This document shows positions 48,543 through 59,100 of a DNA stretch of 64,000 nt, in pieces. The translations under genes and the position numbers were made by a program. A model generated the notes under the pieces. The model was not told the DNA's origin. It ran no database searches and was given only the letters and a program-made list of their open reading frames with translations. The stretch's first letter is position 1. Every line of letters starts with the position of its first letter. Origin of the DNA: Kitagawia praeruptora (Eukaryota > Streptophyta > Magnoliopsida > Apiales > Apiaceae); the NCBI GenBank assembly GCA_037693485.1, contig CM075351.1, positions 96,428,001-96,492,000 of the forward strand, read 5' to 3'.

Positions 48543-50276
48543 TGATAAACCCCTTCAGTGAATGCCAATATGTCCATCATGTCCACTACCGACTTGTTTA
48601 GATATGGGTCATGTTTATATTTATTTTTGAATAATTAGGATAGCAGTTATTAGCAATTAGCAGTTGGTACGTTAGTGGGTTAGTTCTCAGAGATGTGATG
48701 CTATAATATAGGAACTGTTGCTTTCTTTCTGATGTATTTAAACTCATCTATTATCAATATGATGGCAAGTATTATTCCAGCAAGTGCAATTATCTGTGGT
48801 TCATTCTCACCCTAAGAGAATAATTATCTTCACATTATAGTACCTTTGACTGGGACCAATCATTTGGTATCAGAGTTATGACAACTAACAAGGAAAGGAT
48901 CGAAAATCTTGAATCCGGACTGGGAAACATTCAGGACAGCATGAGCCGCATGGAGGTTGTTGTGGCTGACAAGTTCTCTCAAATGGAAACGGCCATCAAC
49001 AAAATTTCAGAAATCTTACAGGCCAACACAACTACTTCCTCAAGTAGTAATTTTGATCCACATGCTAACTCTCCTACCGGGCGATTTCGTAACACCAGAG
49101 AGGAGTTTAGAGATAGTAGTGGTGGAGGAAGGCCACAATTCACTTCGAAACTAGCAAAGATAGAATTTCCTCGTTTATCTGGAGATGATCCGACCGAATG
49201 GTTCACAAGGGTGGAACAATTCTTTGACTACCAGGCCACTCCTGAAGTACAAAAAGTGTCCTTGGCTTCCTTCCATCTTGAAGGAGAAGCCAACCAATGG
49301 TGGCAATGGCTTAAAAGATCGTACAAGGAAGAGGAAAAAGAGATTTCCTGGAAAATATTTGAAGAAGAGCTATGGGCCAGATTTGGTCCAACAGAATGCG
49401 AGGACTTTCATGAAGCATTGTCAAGGGTACTACAGATAGGCTCTTTGCGTGATTATCAAAAGGAGTTTGAGCGTCTAGGCAACCGAGTACATGGTTGGAC
49501 ACAAAAAGCTTTGGTGGGCACATTTATGGGTGGTCTCAAACCAGAATTAGCGGACGGTATTCGGATGTTTAAACCAAAGTCATTGAAGGAAGCTATTAGC
49601 CTGGCCAGGATGAAAGATGAACAAATTCGTAGGCAGTTAAAGGCTAGCTGTCAAAACACCCAACCGATGACGGATACTGCATCTCCCGTTACAACTCATG
49701 CATCTTCTATGAAACGACTCAGTTGGGATGAGATGCAAAAGAGAAGAGCGCAAGGACTTTGTTTTAATTGTGGCGCAAAATTTAGTGTTGGACACAAATG
49801 TCATGTACCACAACTATAATACTATTGATATTAGAAGGACAATAGCAGTTCAAAGTGGAGTCTACGTTTACTTCCGGAACTGCACTACCTGCAATTTAAT
49901 GCCCATAAGCCGAACCTTGAGGACAAGGTTCTAAAAAAGAGGGAGGTATTGACCAAATGATTGGTCCCAGTCAAAGCTACTATAATGTGAAGATAATTAT
50001 TCTCTTAGGGTGAGAATGAACCACAGATAATTGCACTTGCTGGAATAATACTTGCCATCATATTGATAACAGATGAGTTTAAATACATCAGAAAGAAAGC
50101 AACAGTTCCTATATTCTAGCATCACATCTCTGAGAACTAACCCACTAACGTACCAACTGCTAATTGCTAATAACTGCTATCCTAATTATTCAAAAATAAA
50201 TATAAACATGACCCATATCTAAACAAGTCGGTAGTGGACATGATGGACATATTGGCATTCACTAAGGGGTTTATCA
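48543..50276 (+). mobile_element. Gypsy (chromovirus-like) deletion derivative with inverted terminal repeats
   Basis: GCTAA at 48538-48542 and 50277-50281. The left repeat 48543-48862 starts TGATAAACCCC and ends ACCAATCA, followed by an initiator-Met primer site (TGGTATCAGAG, 48865-48875) and gag. The right repeat, 49952-50276, is the reverse complement of 48543-48868, not a direct copy, and it follows a polypurine tract (AAGAGGGAGG, 49937-49946). Pol is deleted: gag ends at 49819 and the next recognisable piece is the NLEDKVL end of pol at about 49910. Differences between the two repeats are few by eye. Confidence 0.8.
48878..49819 (+). CDS. Gypsy gag protein with zinc knuckle
   Basis: 313 codons. 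A coiled-coil-like N-terminus (IENLESGLGNIQDSMSRME) is followed by the gag domain (FPRLSGDDPTEWFTRVEQFF, EGEANQWWQW, WARFGPTECEDFHEAL, YQKEFERLGNRVHGW) and the knuckle CFNCGAKFSVGHKC, the spacing usual for plant chromovirus-type elements. Starts 3 bases after the primer site. The stop after HVPQL lies at the internal deletion joint. Confidence 0.85.
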   Translation: MTTNKERIENLESGLGNIQDSMSRMEVVVADKFSQMETAINKISEILQANTTTSSSSNFDPHANSPTGRFRNTREEFRDSSGGGRPQFTSKLAKIEFPRLSGDDPTEWFTRVEQFFDYQATPEVQKVSLASFHLEGEANQWWQWLKRSYKEEEKEISWKIFEEELWARFGPTECEDFHEALSRVLQIGSLRDYQKEFERLGNRVHGWTQKALVGTFMGGLKPELADGIRMFKPKSLKEAISLARMKDEQIRRQLKASCQNTQPMTDTASPVTTHASSMKRLSWDEMQKRRAQGLCFNCGAKFSVGHKCHVPQL

Positions 50277-50599
50277 GCTAACAGTTGAGCGAAGTTAATA
50301 ACAGGAAGCAGAGGTTTCATTTTGAGCATTTTATCAAACACAACAAGAGCATCGTCGAGTGTATCGAAACCAACCTTCGATTTGTCAAGGAGTAAATGTT
50401 GAAGTCGAGCATGAGTTGGATTAGATGAATAAGGAAAATGGGGTTTGTGAATAGCGTCAGATTCAGTGGAGAATAAAAGAAAATGTGAATGAAATCGAAA
50501 CGATGCAAGAGGAGGAGGACGACAAGTGATACCTGCAGCTGAGTGTGGATGAAATACGAGGCAAGAGGAGGATATCGATCTAATTGTCTTCTTCTTCAT

Positions 50600-50929
50600 C
50601 TTTCAATCTTTTTTTCTACCTCTTTCTCTCCTTCACTTCTACTTACTATTTTGAGAAAGGTTTGTTTCTTCTAGGCTCTACTCTAGTTCATAGAACAGCC
50701 TTGCACTCAACATTTCCCTCGCATCACATTTACACATCCCTAAATCTTAAATAATAATAATAAAATATTTAATATTTTTTTTAATAAAAAGTATCTCGAA
50801 AATATTTTAATTCAAAAATAATCGTAAAAACTGTTAAGTAATTATTTTTTTTTATTAAAGATCCATGGAAACATAATTTCTTTACATTATAGATGAGAGA
50901 AATAATTTAAAATTAAAAGGATAATGGAC
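50600..50929. other. Upstream region of PPR-C
   Basis: A CT-rich leader (50600-50640) like that of PPR-A is followed by an AT-rich segment (50742-50895) related to the segment at 41345-41510 beside the dyad element there. Confidence 0.45.
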
Positions 50930-51860
50930 AAATCTACCGCAAAACTAGGAGGGTGAGATACCAAACTACCCACCAATTAATTTCCACGGCCCAAAATGCC
51001 TACAAGGAAAATCGTCCGCCCTTTTTACCCACGGCCACGCATTTTGAAGATGCGTATAGGGTATACGCATTTCACAATTGCGTGGCCTTTGTTAAATTCA
51101 TTTCAGAGCTGTGAAAAGTAACGAGGAATACGCATGATGATAATGCGTGGAACTGAACACGCATTCTCCAGATGCGTGTTTGCCAGTACTGTTCATCGTC
51201 GTCTATCAAGTTCATCGTCGTTTTCCCGGCTAAAAATTTGACCATCAAGTTCCGTCTTCTTCCGGCTTCTTCCAGTCCCATTCTATATACCAAACTACTC
51301 GTGTTCACTTCCTCTACAACTCTATAATTGTAGATTTCCTTTTTTTTGGCTGAATTTAAAAAGCCCAATTCGACCTCATTTTTTCCGATATGCTCTCCGG
51401 TGGGTTGATACAAGCCCCTTCGGGGCCATAAATTAACAACTCGATGTCTCAAAATGCTGGGGAACGTCTGGGCTTCGTTTTGATGTGCTTGGCTGTGCTG
51501 GAGATAGCCGGAATATGATCGACGATGAAGATGCGATTCAAAGGCGATTTTACCTTCAGAGCAACCCGGCGTCGTTTGTGTGATAATGACGTCGGATGAC
51601 GTCAATACGCATTCCTGTGATGCGTGTTGCTTGATGCGCATTCACCTGATGCGTATCGCAGTCTACGCCGTGCTGAGATGCGTAGTTCGTGGATAAAAAG
51701 GGCGACTTCTCCCGAAAATGGGTATTTCGGGCACCTTCCTTAGAAAAATGATGTAGTTTGGTCATTTTCTCAAACTAGGAACCGCATGACAGGAATACCA
51801 TTCTTCTAAAACAAGGCCATAAATACCAGTTGGTTACGCATTTTGAGAATGCGTAACACC
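50930..51860. mobile_element. Foldback element with eight 19-bp dyads
   Basis: Nested inverted segments: ACCAAACTACCCA (about 50976) against GATGTAGTTTGGT (51752-51764), and CCGCCCTTTTTACCCAC against GTGGATAAAAAGGGCG. Dyads of form ACGCAT-N7-ATGCGT start at 51037, 51065, 51130, 51159, 51607, 51636, 51665 (degenerate) and 51836. The 7-nt centres all differ. Adjacent units are 28-29 bp apart. A frame of 189 codons on the minus strand looks accidental. 51930-51985 holds a direct repeat of AATTTACTAAAATA. Confidence 0.6.
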
Positions 51861-51988
51861 CGTAACATTTTTTTTTAAATCATCATTTATATATATTATA
51901 TGACAATATGCCTTTCCATGCCATTTAGTAATTTACTAAAATACCCTCAAATTTAGTAATTTACTAAAATATCCTCAGATTTTTGATA

Positions 51989-53258
51989 TGTAAAATTACG
52001 TCTAACCGCAAGCGCACGGTATCAATTGTAGTAGATACTAGCAAATACGGGTCGAATCCTCAAGGAGACAGTTTCAGTTTCAATTCAATTGCTATCAATT
52101 GTTTCTAGTCACAAACGATTATTTGGGAATTTTATTAACTACTAATGCAAATTTAACAAAGTTTTATATCAATTAATTAAAGGATCTAGGGCAATTCAGG
52201 TTCACCATGCTTACACCAAACAAATCACAAAAGTATAGCTTTTCAATGGGATTAAGTAATTAAAGCAATGGTTAATCTTTTTCAAGCATTAACACTCTCA
52301 GAATATCTAATGATGCTTTCACAATCACCTTCAATTCCGCTAATTGTATGTAAGCCTCTAGTAGTAAAATCTTTCGATCTATTACTCCTATTGCAATCAA
52401 TTAATCCGTGATATTGCGCAATTACACAAATTAAGAATTATAACATATCAATCAGAATTACTCTTTACCCATCAATCTACTAATCAAATTAAACCCAAAT
52501 CATGGTGCAAACATGGCTCCCCTTAATACCCTAGAATTAAACTACTCACTCATGGTAGAAGTAAAAACAATGAGAATAATGAAAGAAGCCATGTAAAACA
52601 TATAATAATGAAACAAGAGAATAAAGAATACCTCAAACTTTGTATTAACGAAGAACAATGAAGATCCAAATTAAACCAAGTGCTTACAAAGGAAGAGATG
52701 AAGAGAGAAAACAAAACCCTAGCTTTTGTAAAATATAAAAAAATACGTATCTATCCCTCTCCCCCTCTCTATCCCACGTTTTTATAATATATCCCCCAAT
52801 AAAATCTGATCTCTTTCTTCTAATAAAAGTATTTTTAATATCCTAATCAATTTACAAAAAGATATCCATAATTAAATAGGATTTTCTTGTAAAATTCGTC
52901 ACTAATTTTGCTCCTCTGTTTCTGGGCTCTTCCAGTTGGATTTTGATTACTGGACCACCTCTAAATTAAAGAAAATTCCACAAGCTTCGCGTGGACAGTA
53001 ATTTCGTCAAATTCTGACTTCTGGAACTCAAGATATGGCCCAAACAGTGCAGGCAGCCTGTATAGCCCAATATTACGAATTTTCTCTTATTTTATCTCCA
53101 AAATAGCTCTTTTTGCTCCAAATCCTTCCAAGTCATGAATTCTTTATTTCCTACAATAAAACAATCAAATATATTAAATAAAAAATCCAAATCAATGCAA
53201 AACACAATAAATATGAGAATAAAATCATCTAAAATATATATAAAAATATACTCTATCA
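51989..53258 (-). repeat. 3' LTR of the Athila-like element
   Basis: 1,270 bp in minus orientation, TGATAGAGTATA to TTTTACA. It contains the phrase TACTACAATTGATACCGTGC near its end. Borders are inferred from the polypurine tract on one side and the TG..CA rule on the other, since the partner LTR is not in the window. A partial duplicate starts at 63703. Confidence 0.7.
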
Positions 53259-55512
53259 AACATCCCCACACTTAGCATTTGCACGTCCTCGGGCAAATAA
53301 GTGAAATAAAAACTAAGTCCTAACAAACATCACTTTCGTAGATGACACGATTGCATTGAGCATATGCAACAAGCCGTTAAACCCCTAGGCAGCCCTAGTA
53401 GGACGAGTGTTGTCTCGTGAGGGTTTATAGTGAATGTACCCACAAAATTCATCTAACCATGCAAAAGATCAATGCTAACACAACACCACACACACAAGTC
53501 CTCTCATGCCACATCAACTTAAGAATCAAAGTAAACATACGATGTCTTGGTGTCGAAAGTGCAAGTATTCACGTAGTCTACTCAACCAACATGCAGAAGG
53601 TCATAAAAATTCATGTCAAGTGTAAAAATCGTTGGTAATCATGCTAAGCCCACAAGAAATACATCTTTAAGTCTAAACCCGGGATCTCCTATGCCAAAAC
53701 AAGTAATAACTCACCTTTCACTCAAAAACGAATATTCACTCAAGAACAAGGTTAAGTGTATCACTCAATTCCAACAAAATCATAAACACAACTTGACACT
53801 CACAATCAATCTCACTCTCAACACAACATACATCACTGATGACAATCAAAAGGTCTTTATTCGGGTTGTAGCGTGGGCTAGGGACAAGGTATGTCAAGTA
53901 AAGCTAAAACAGGTTAATGTCAAAAGCTAGTACCCAACAATAATCATTATTCAATTCCCTTTCTATTAAAACAAATACTTCCCCACACTTGGATTTTTCA
54001 ATAACCCTTACATAATAACTTAACTAGTCGAATGAAGAAGGATCATACAAACATAAGAATGCTCTCAAATTTATTATTTTTTTTCTTTTTTTTTCTGTTT
54101 CTATTTTTTTTCTGTTTTTTTTTTCTTTTTTTTTTCAGAGAGCTAAGGAATAAGCACAATGATCCATAGATATTATTATGAATTTCGACTAGCAAGCATC
54201 AACCCAAGATCAATATTCCCCAAAAGTATGATCATCAATAACCCCCCCTTTTATGAACACCTTATTACTCCCTTAAGCACAATACTAGCCTTTGACAATT
54301 TAGGTTCAAATTTAATGTAAGGCCAATAGAATAAAAAGGATAATGGCAAGTAATGTGGTGTGTCACCGAAAGAATAGGATTAAGCTCAACGGGTTAACTA
54401 ATTGATCATGTTTAAAAAGGTGTGGAAATATGGGAAATACGAGGTTAAACCTAAGTGCCTTTATCATCTCATCATCAAGTAATATCATGCATTTCAAGAA
54501 AGATCTCAAGTAAGTGCTAGCAATGTAAACAACATGTGGACACTCAAGCAAACGAAAAATCATGCAAAAGATATGCATATAGGCTCAAAACTCACTTGGT
54601 GTGACAAAACATAATCAATCCCAGGTAACAAGACTCTCTAACGCACCTACTTGTACTCAAAGCATGTAAACCAAGTCATCTTGCACATATTCATGTCATT
54701 CTAATCACTTACAACATCCAATTAAGTCTACCAGCTTCAACTTGCTAGTGTAAGTGTGTGCACAAGAACAAAGCACGTCACTTCTCATACAAAAGCGTCA
54801 ATAAACACAAGAATTCTACGCATGCATGGGTGTATCAAGCAAAATACAACAACTAATCAAATTGCATGGCTAGAATTATTTTTGGTATTTTTAATTTTTG
54901 GATTTTTTTGGATTTTTTTTTTTTAAACAAGTAATACACTACGTTGAGAACACCTCCCCACACTTAAGCGGTTCATTGTCCCCAATGAACTAATGAACAA
55001 GATACAAAACTACAACTAAAAACAAAATAAAACTACACTAAAAAGAAAAGAAAGAAAACTCCCCTGGAATCAAGGTGTCGGGTGTAAAAACCATCCTTCA
55101 TTTGCGTAGGAGCCACCCACGCACCACCAACAACCACCAAGAAATATCCTACCAAAAACCACCAAGCAATATCACACCAAAAATACCCAATTAACAAGAA
55201 TATTACAAAACCCCCAATTTACAAGAACACAAATTCGTAATAAAAAATTAGAGAAGAAAAATCCCAATTACGAATCAAAGAGGTGAACTTGTACTAATTT
55301 TCCCCCAAACGTGAATTTTTAGAGATGTACAGGAAGAAAATAATGAATTGGGTGTGTATGTATGGGTATATATAGATAATGGAATGATAGGATAGATTTA
55401 AGAATTTTAATGTGAAAAGGAAAAAATTTGGGTGAGAAGGTAATAGGGTTTAGGGATTAAAAAGAAAAATAAAATAAATAAATAGTAATAATAATAATAA
55501 TAATAACAAATA

Positions 55513-55543
<31 letters not shown>

Positions 55544-55605
55544 ATGTACAAAATAAATAAATAAATAAATAAATTCCTAAATAAAATACAAAAATAATAA
55601 AGAAA

Positions 55606-55668
<63 letters not shown>

Positions 55669-56179
55669 GAATTAGAATAGAAATAGGTTTAGAATTTTTG
55701 GTGGAGAGATGGGAGGTTTTGGATTTGAAATAGGAAAAGAATTAGGTGTAAAAGGGGTATAAATAGAATGGGGTGGGAAGAAATTTTTTTTTTTTTTTTT
55801 ATAAAAATATACAACAACAGCGCACAGGAAAGCAAACAGCGGCTGACAAATTTTTTTCTCCTGGAATACGCGCAAATTGCGCGCGTTGGAAGCAACCTGC
55901 TCCGCCATCAGACACGCATCCGCAGCCTGCGCATCACCCGCGCAATCTGCCCTTCCTCCAGTAACGCAGGCGCAGCCTGCGTTACTAAGCCGCAACCTGC
56001 CCCTATTGCAGAAACGCAGGGGCAACCTGCGTTACTGACCTGCAAATTGCTCAAAAAACGATTTTTTTTTTTTTTTTTTTTTTTTTACAACAACACTCAT
56101 TTTTTTTTTTTTTCAACAAGGCTTGGGTTGCCTCCCAAGAAGCGCTTTTGTTTAACGTCGTTGGCTCGACTCAGCTGGT
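53259..56179 (-). other. 3' non-coding region of the Athila-like element
   Basis: No convincing ORF. Purine tracts (minus strand AAGTGTGGGG) at 53273, 53990 and 54965. The first and last carry a hairpin just upstream: TTGCCC-GAGGAC-GTGCAA (53296-53279) and TTCATT-GGGGAC-AATGAA (54989-54972). T-rich runs at 54070-54140. (TAA)n microsatellite at about 55480-55665. CG-rich dyads with arms AACGCAGG/CCTGCGTT at 55961-55985 and 56011-56035. Confidence 0.6.
55480..55665. repeat. (TAA)n microsatellite
   Basis: Several runs of TAA trinucleotides with short interruptions, the longest at about 55602-55665. Confidence 0.9.
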
Positions 56180-59100
56180 TCAGATCTCCGTGGAGGGGTT
56201 GTTGAGATAAATTACTTCCATCTTTCCTACGAATGCACCATCTACATATAATTTAAGGCGTTGACCATTGACCTTAAATTTTGTTCCGTCTCGTCCCATA
56301 ACTTCAATAGCACCATAAAATTTGACATCGGTGACAGTAAAAGGTCCAGACCATCTTGATTTTAGCTTCCCTGGAAAAAGTCGAAGTCTGGAATTGAACA
56401 ACAACACCTTGTCACCAACCTTAAAATCTCTCCTCTGAATCATCTTATCATGCATCTTCTTCGTTCTCTCCTTGTAAAGCCGAGAATTGTCATAAGCATC
56501 AAAACGAAGCTCATCTAACTCATTAAGTTGAAGAAGTCTTGCTTGCCCCGCAGCCTTCAAATCCATGTTGAGTTCTTTGATAGCCCAAAAAGCGCGATGT
56601 TCCAACTCCACTGGCAAGTGACATGCTTTACCATAGATCAACCGATAAGGAGTGGTTCCTACAGGTGTTTTGTATGCCGTCCGATAAGCCCACAAAGCAT
56701 CATCTAACTTCAAGTACCAATCTTTCCTTGACTTTGCAACCATCTTCTCCAAAATGCTCTTAATTTGGCGATTAGAAACCTCCACTTGGCCGCTTGTTTG
56801 AGGGTGATATGCAAGAGCAACCTTGTGAGTAACGCCATATTTCTTCAACAAAGTTTCAAACTGTCGATGACGGAAATGAGAACCACCATCACTTATCACT
56901 GTTCTAGGAACTCCAAATCGAGGGAAGATAATATTCTTGAAAAGCTTCATAACCACCTTGGAATCATTGGTTACTGATCCAACTGCTTCAACCCATTTGG
57001 ACACATAATCGACAGCAACTAAGATGTATCTCATTCCACAAGAACTCGGGAAAGGTCCCATAAAATCAACACCCCATACGTCAAATATCTCGACTTCAAG
57101 AATACCGGTTTGAGGCATCTCATGGCGTTTAGAAATATTACCCGTCCTTTGACATGCATCACACGCCAAACAGAAAGCACGAGCATCCTTAAATAGAGAA
57201 GGCCAAAAGAACCCAGATTGAAGTACCTTAGCAGCAGTTTTGGAAGGACCATGGTGGCCTCCACATGCGAAAGAATGACAATGCTTGAGAATGTCATGTA
57301 CTTCGAACTCAGGGACACATCTACGAAAAATTCCATCAGCACACTTGCGATACAAGAAAGGGTCATCCCAAAAATATTGTTTAGCATCATGATAAAACCT
57401 CTTCCTTTGCTGATAAGTCAATTCTGGAGGGTGAGATCCACTAACACAGAAATTTGCAAAATCTGCATACCATGGAGTTTGAGTAGCAACCGAAAACAAG
57501 TGATCATCTGGAAAAGAATCGTCAATAAGAGTGTTTGACGCAATATCAGATTTGAAACGCAACCGTGAAAGATGATCCGCAACCACATTCTCAGCACCCT
57601 TCTTGTCTTTGATTTCTAAGTCAAATTCTTGGAGTAACAGAATCCAACGAATAAGCCTTGGCTTTGCTTCCTTCTTCGCCAACAGATATTTAAGTGCAGA
57701 ATGATCAGTGTGAACAATGACCTTGGAGCCAATGAGATAGGATCGGAATTTGTCAAGAGCGTAGACCACAGCTAGAAGTTCCTTCTCAGTCGTAGCATAA
57801 TTGACTTGAGCTTCATCCAAGGTTTTACTTGCATAGTAGATAGCGTGCAATACCTTGTCTTTCCTTTGACCGAGAACTGCTCCAACAGCATAATCACTTG
57901 CATCACACATGATTTCAAATGGAAGATTCCAATCTGGAGATTGAATGATTGGTGCACTTATCAAGGCTTCCTTAATCCTGTTAAAAGACTCCAAACAAGC
58001 GTCAGTAAACACAAAGGTGGCATCCTTAAGCAACAATTGAGTTAGGGGTTTTGCAATTTTTGAAAAATCTTTTATAAAACGACGATAAAAACCCGCATGA
58101 CCAAGAAAACTCCTTACTCCCTTGACATTAACAGGAGGAGGAAGTTTCTCAATCACCTCAATTTTTGCTTTGTCAACCTGGATGCCACGTTCAGAAATCA
58201 AGTGACCAAGTACCACTCCTTCATTGACCATGAAGTGGCACTTTTCCCAATTCAAAACCAAATTCACCTCTTCACAATGTTTAAGCACTTTAGAAAGATT
58301 ATGCAGACATACATCAAAATCAGACCCATAAACACTGAAATCATCCATAAATACTTCCATGATAGACTCTATGAAATCAGAAAATATGGCAGTCATGCAA
58401 CGCTGAAAAGTAGCAGGGGCATTGCACAAACCAAAAGGCACTCTACGATATGCAAAGGTACCATATGGGCAAGTAAATGTAGTCTTTTCTTGGTCATCAG
58501 GATGTATAGGGATCTGAAAGAACCCTGAATATCCATCTAAATAGCAAAAGTACTTATGCTTAGCAAGTCTTTCTAACATCTGATCAATGAAAGGGAGAGG
58601 ATAATGGTCTTTTCTAGTAGCAGTGTTTAACTTACGGTAATCAATGCACATTCGCCAACCGGTGACAATTCGAGTGGGAATCAATTCATCTTTATCATTC
58701 TTAATTACCGTTGTTCCTCCTTTCTTAGGGACTACCTGAACTGGGCTTACCCATTTAGAATCAGAAATTGGGTAAATGATGCCCGCATCTAACAATTTCA
58801 AAACTTCTTTTTTAACAACCTCTTGCATGTTAGGGTTCAAGCGACGTTGTCCCTGTATGCAAGGCTTATGGTCATCATCTAAGTGAATTCTATGCATGCA
58901 AAAGTCTGGGCTAATCCCTGTAAGATCATCAATACTATACCCAATAGCTTTTCTATGTGCACGCAAAACAGTAAGAAGTTTAAAAACCTGGTTATCATCA
59001 AGACTAGAGCTAACAATCACAGGACAAGTCTTTTCATCATCAAGAAACACATATTTAAGATTAGATGGCAAAGACTTTAACTCTAATTTGTTTACCTGAG

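Larger units (their letters stand above)
46995..50599 (-). pseudogene. RFL-type PPR gene C, interrupted only by a retroelement
   Basis: The 5' part is 50599-50277 and the 3' part 48542-46995. Between them sits the 1,734-bp element with target duplication GCTAA. Removing the element and one GCTAA leaves 1,866 bp in a single frame, 621 residues plus stop, with a Ser-rich mitochondrial-type presequence (MKKKTIRSISSSCLVF) and about fourteen P-class repeats. No other lesion was seen, so the gene died recently or is polymorphic. It is closely similar to PPR-A over most of its length. Confidence 0.88.

Noticed and set aside
51072..51641. 189-codon minus-strand frame (and its copy at 62786-63355)
   Set aside because: It lies across the dyad foldback element, has no domain, and its openness is explained by repeats. 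Identity of the copy comes from the recent duplication, not from selection.
55672..56205. Frames of 68-145 codons on both strands
   Set aside because: They are made by T runs and the CG-rich dyads of the Athila 3' region, with poly-Phe/poly-Lys content and no conserved features.
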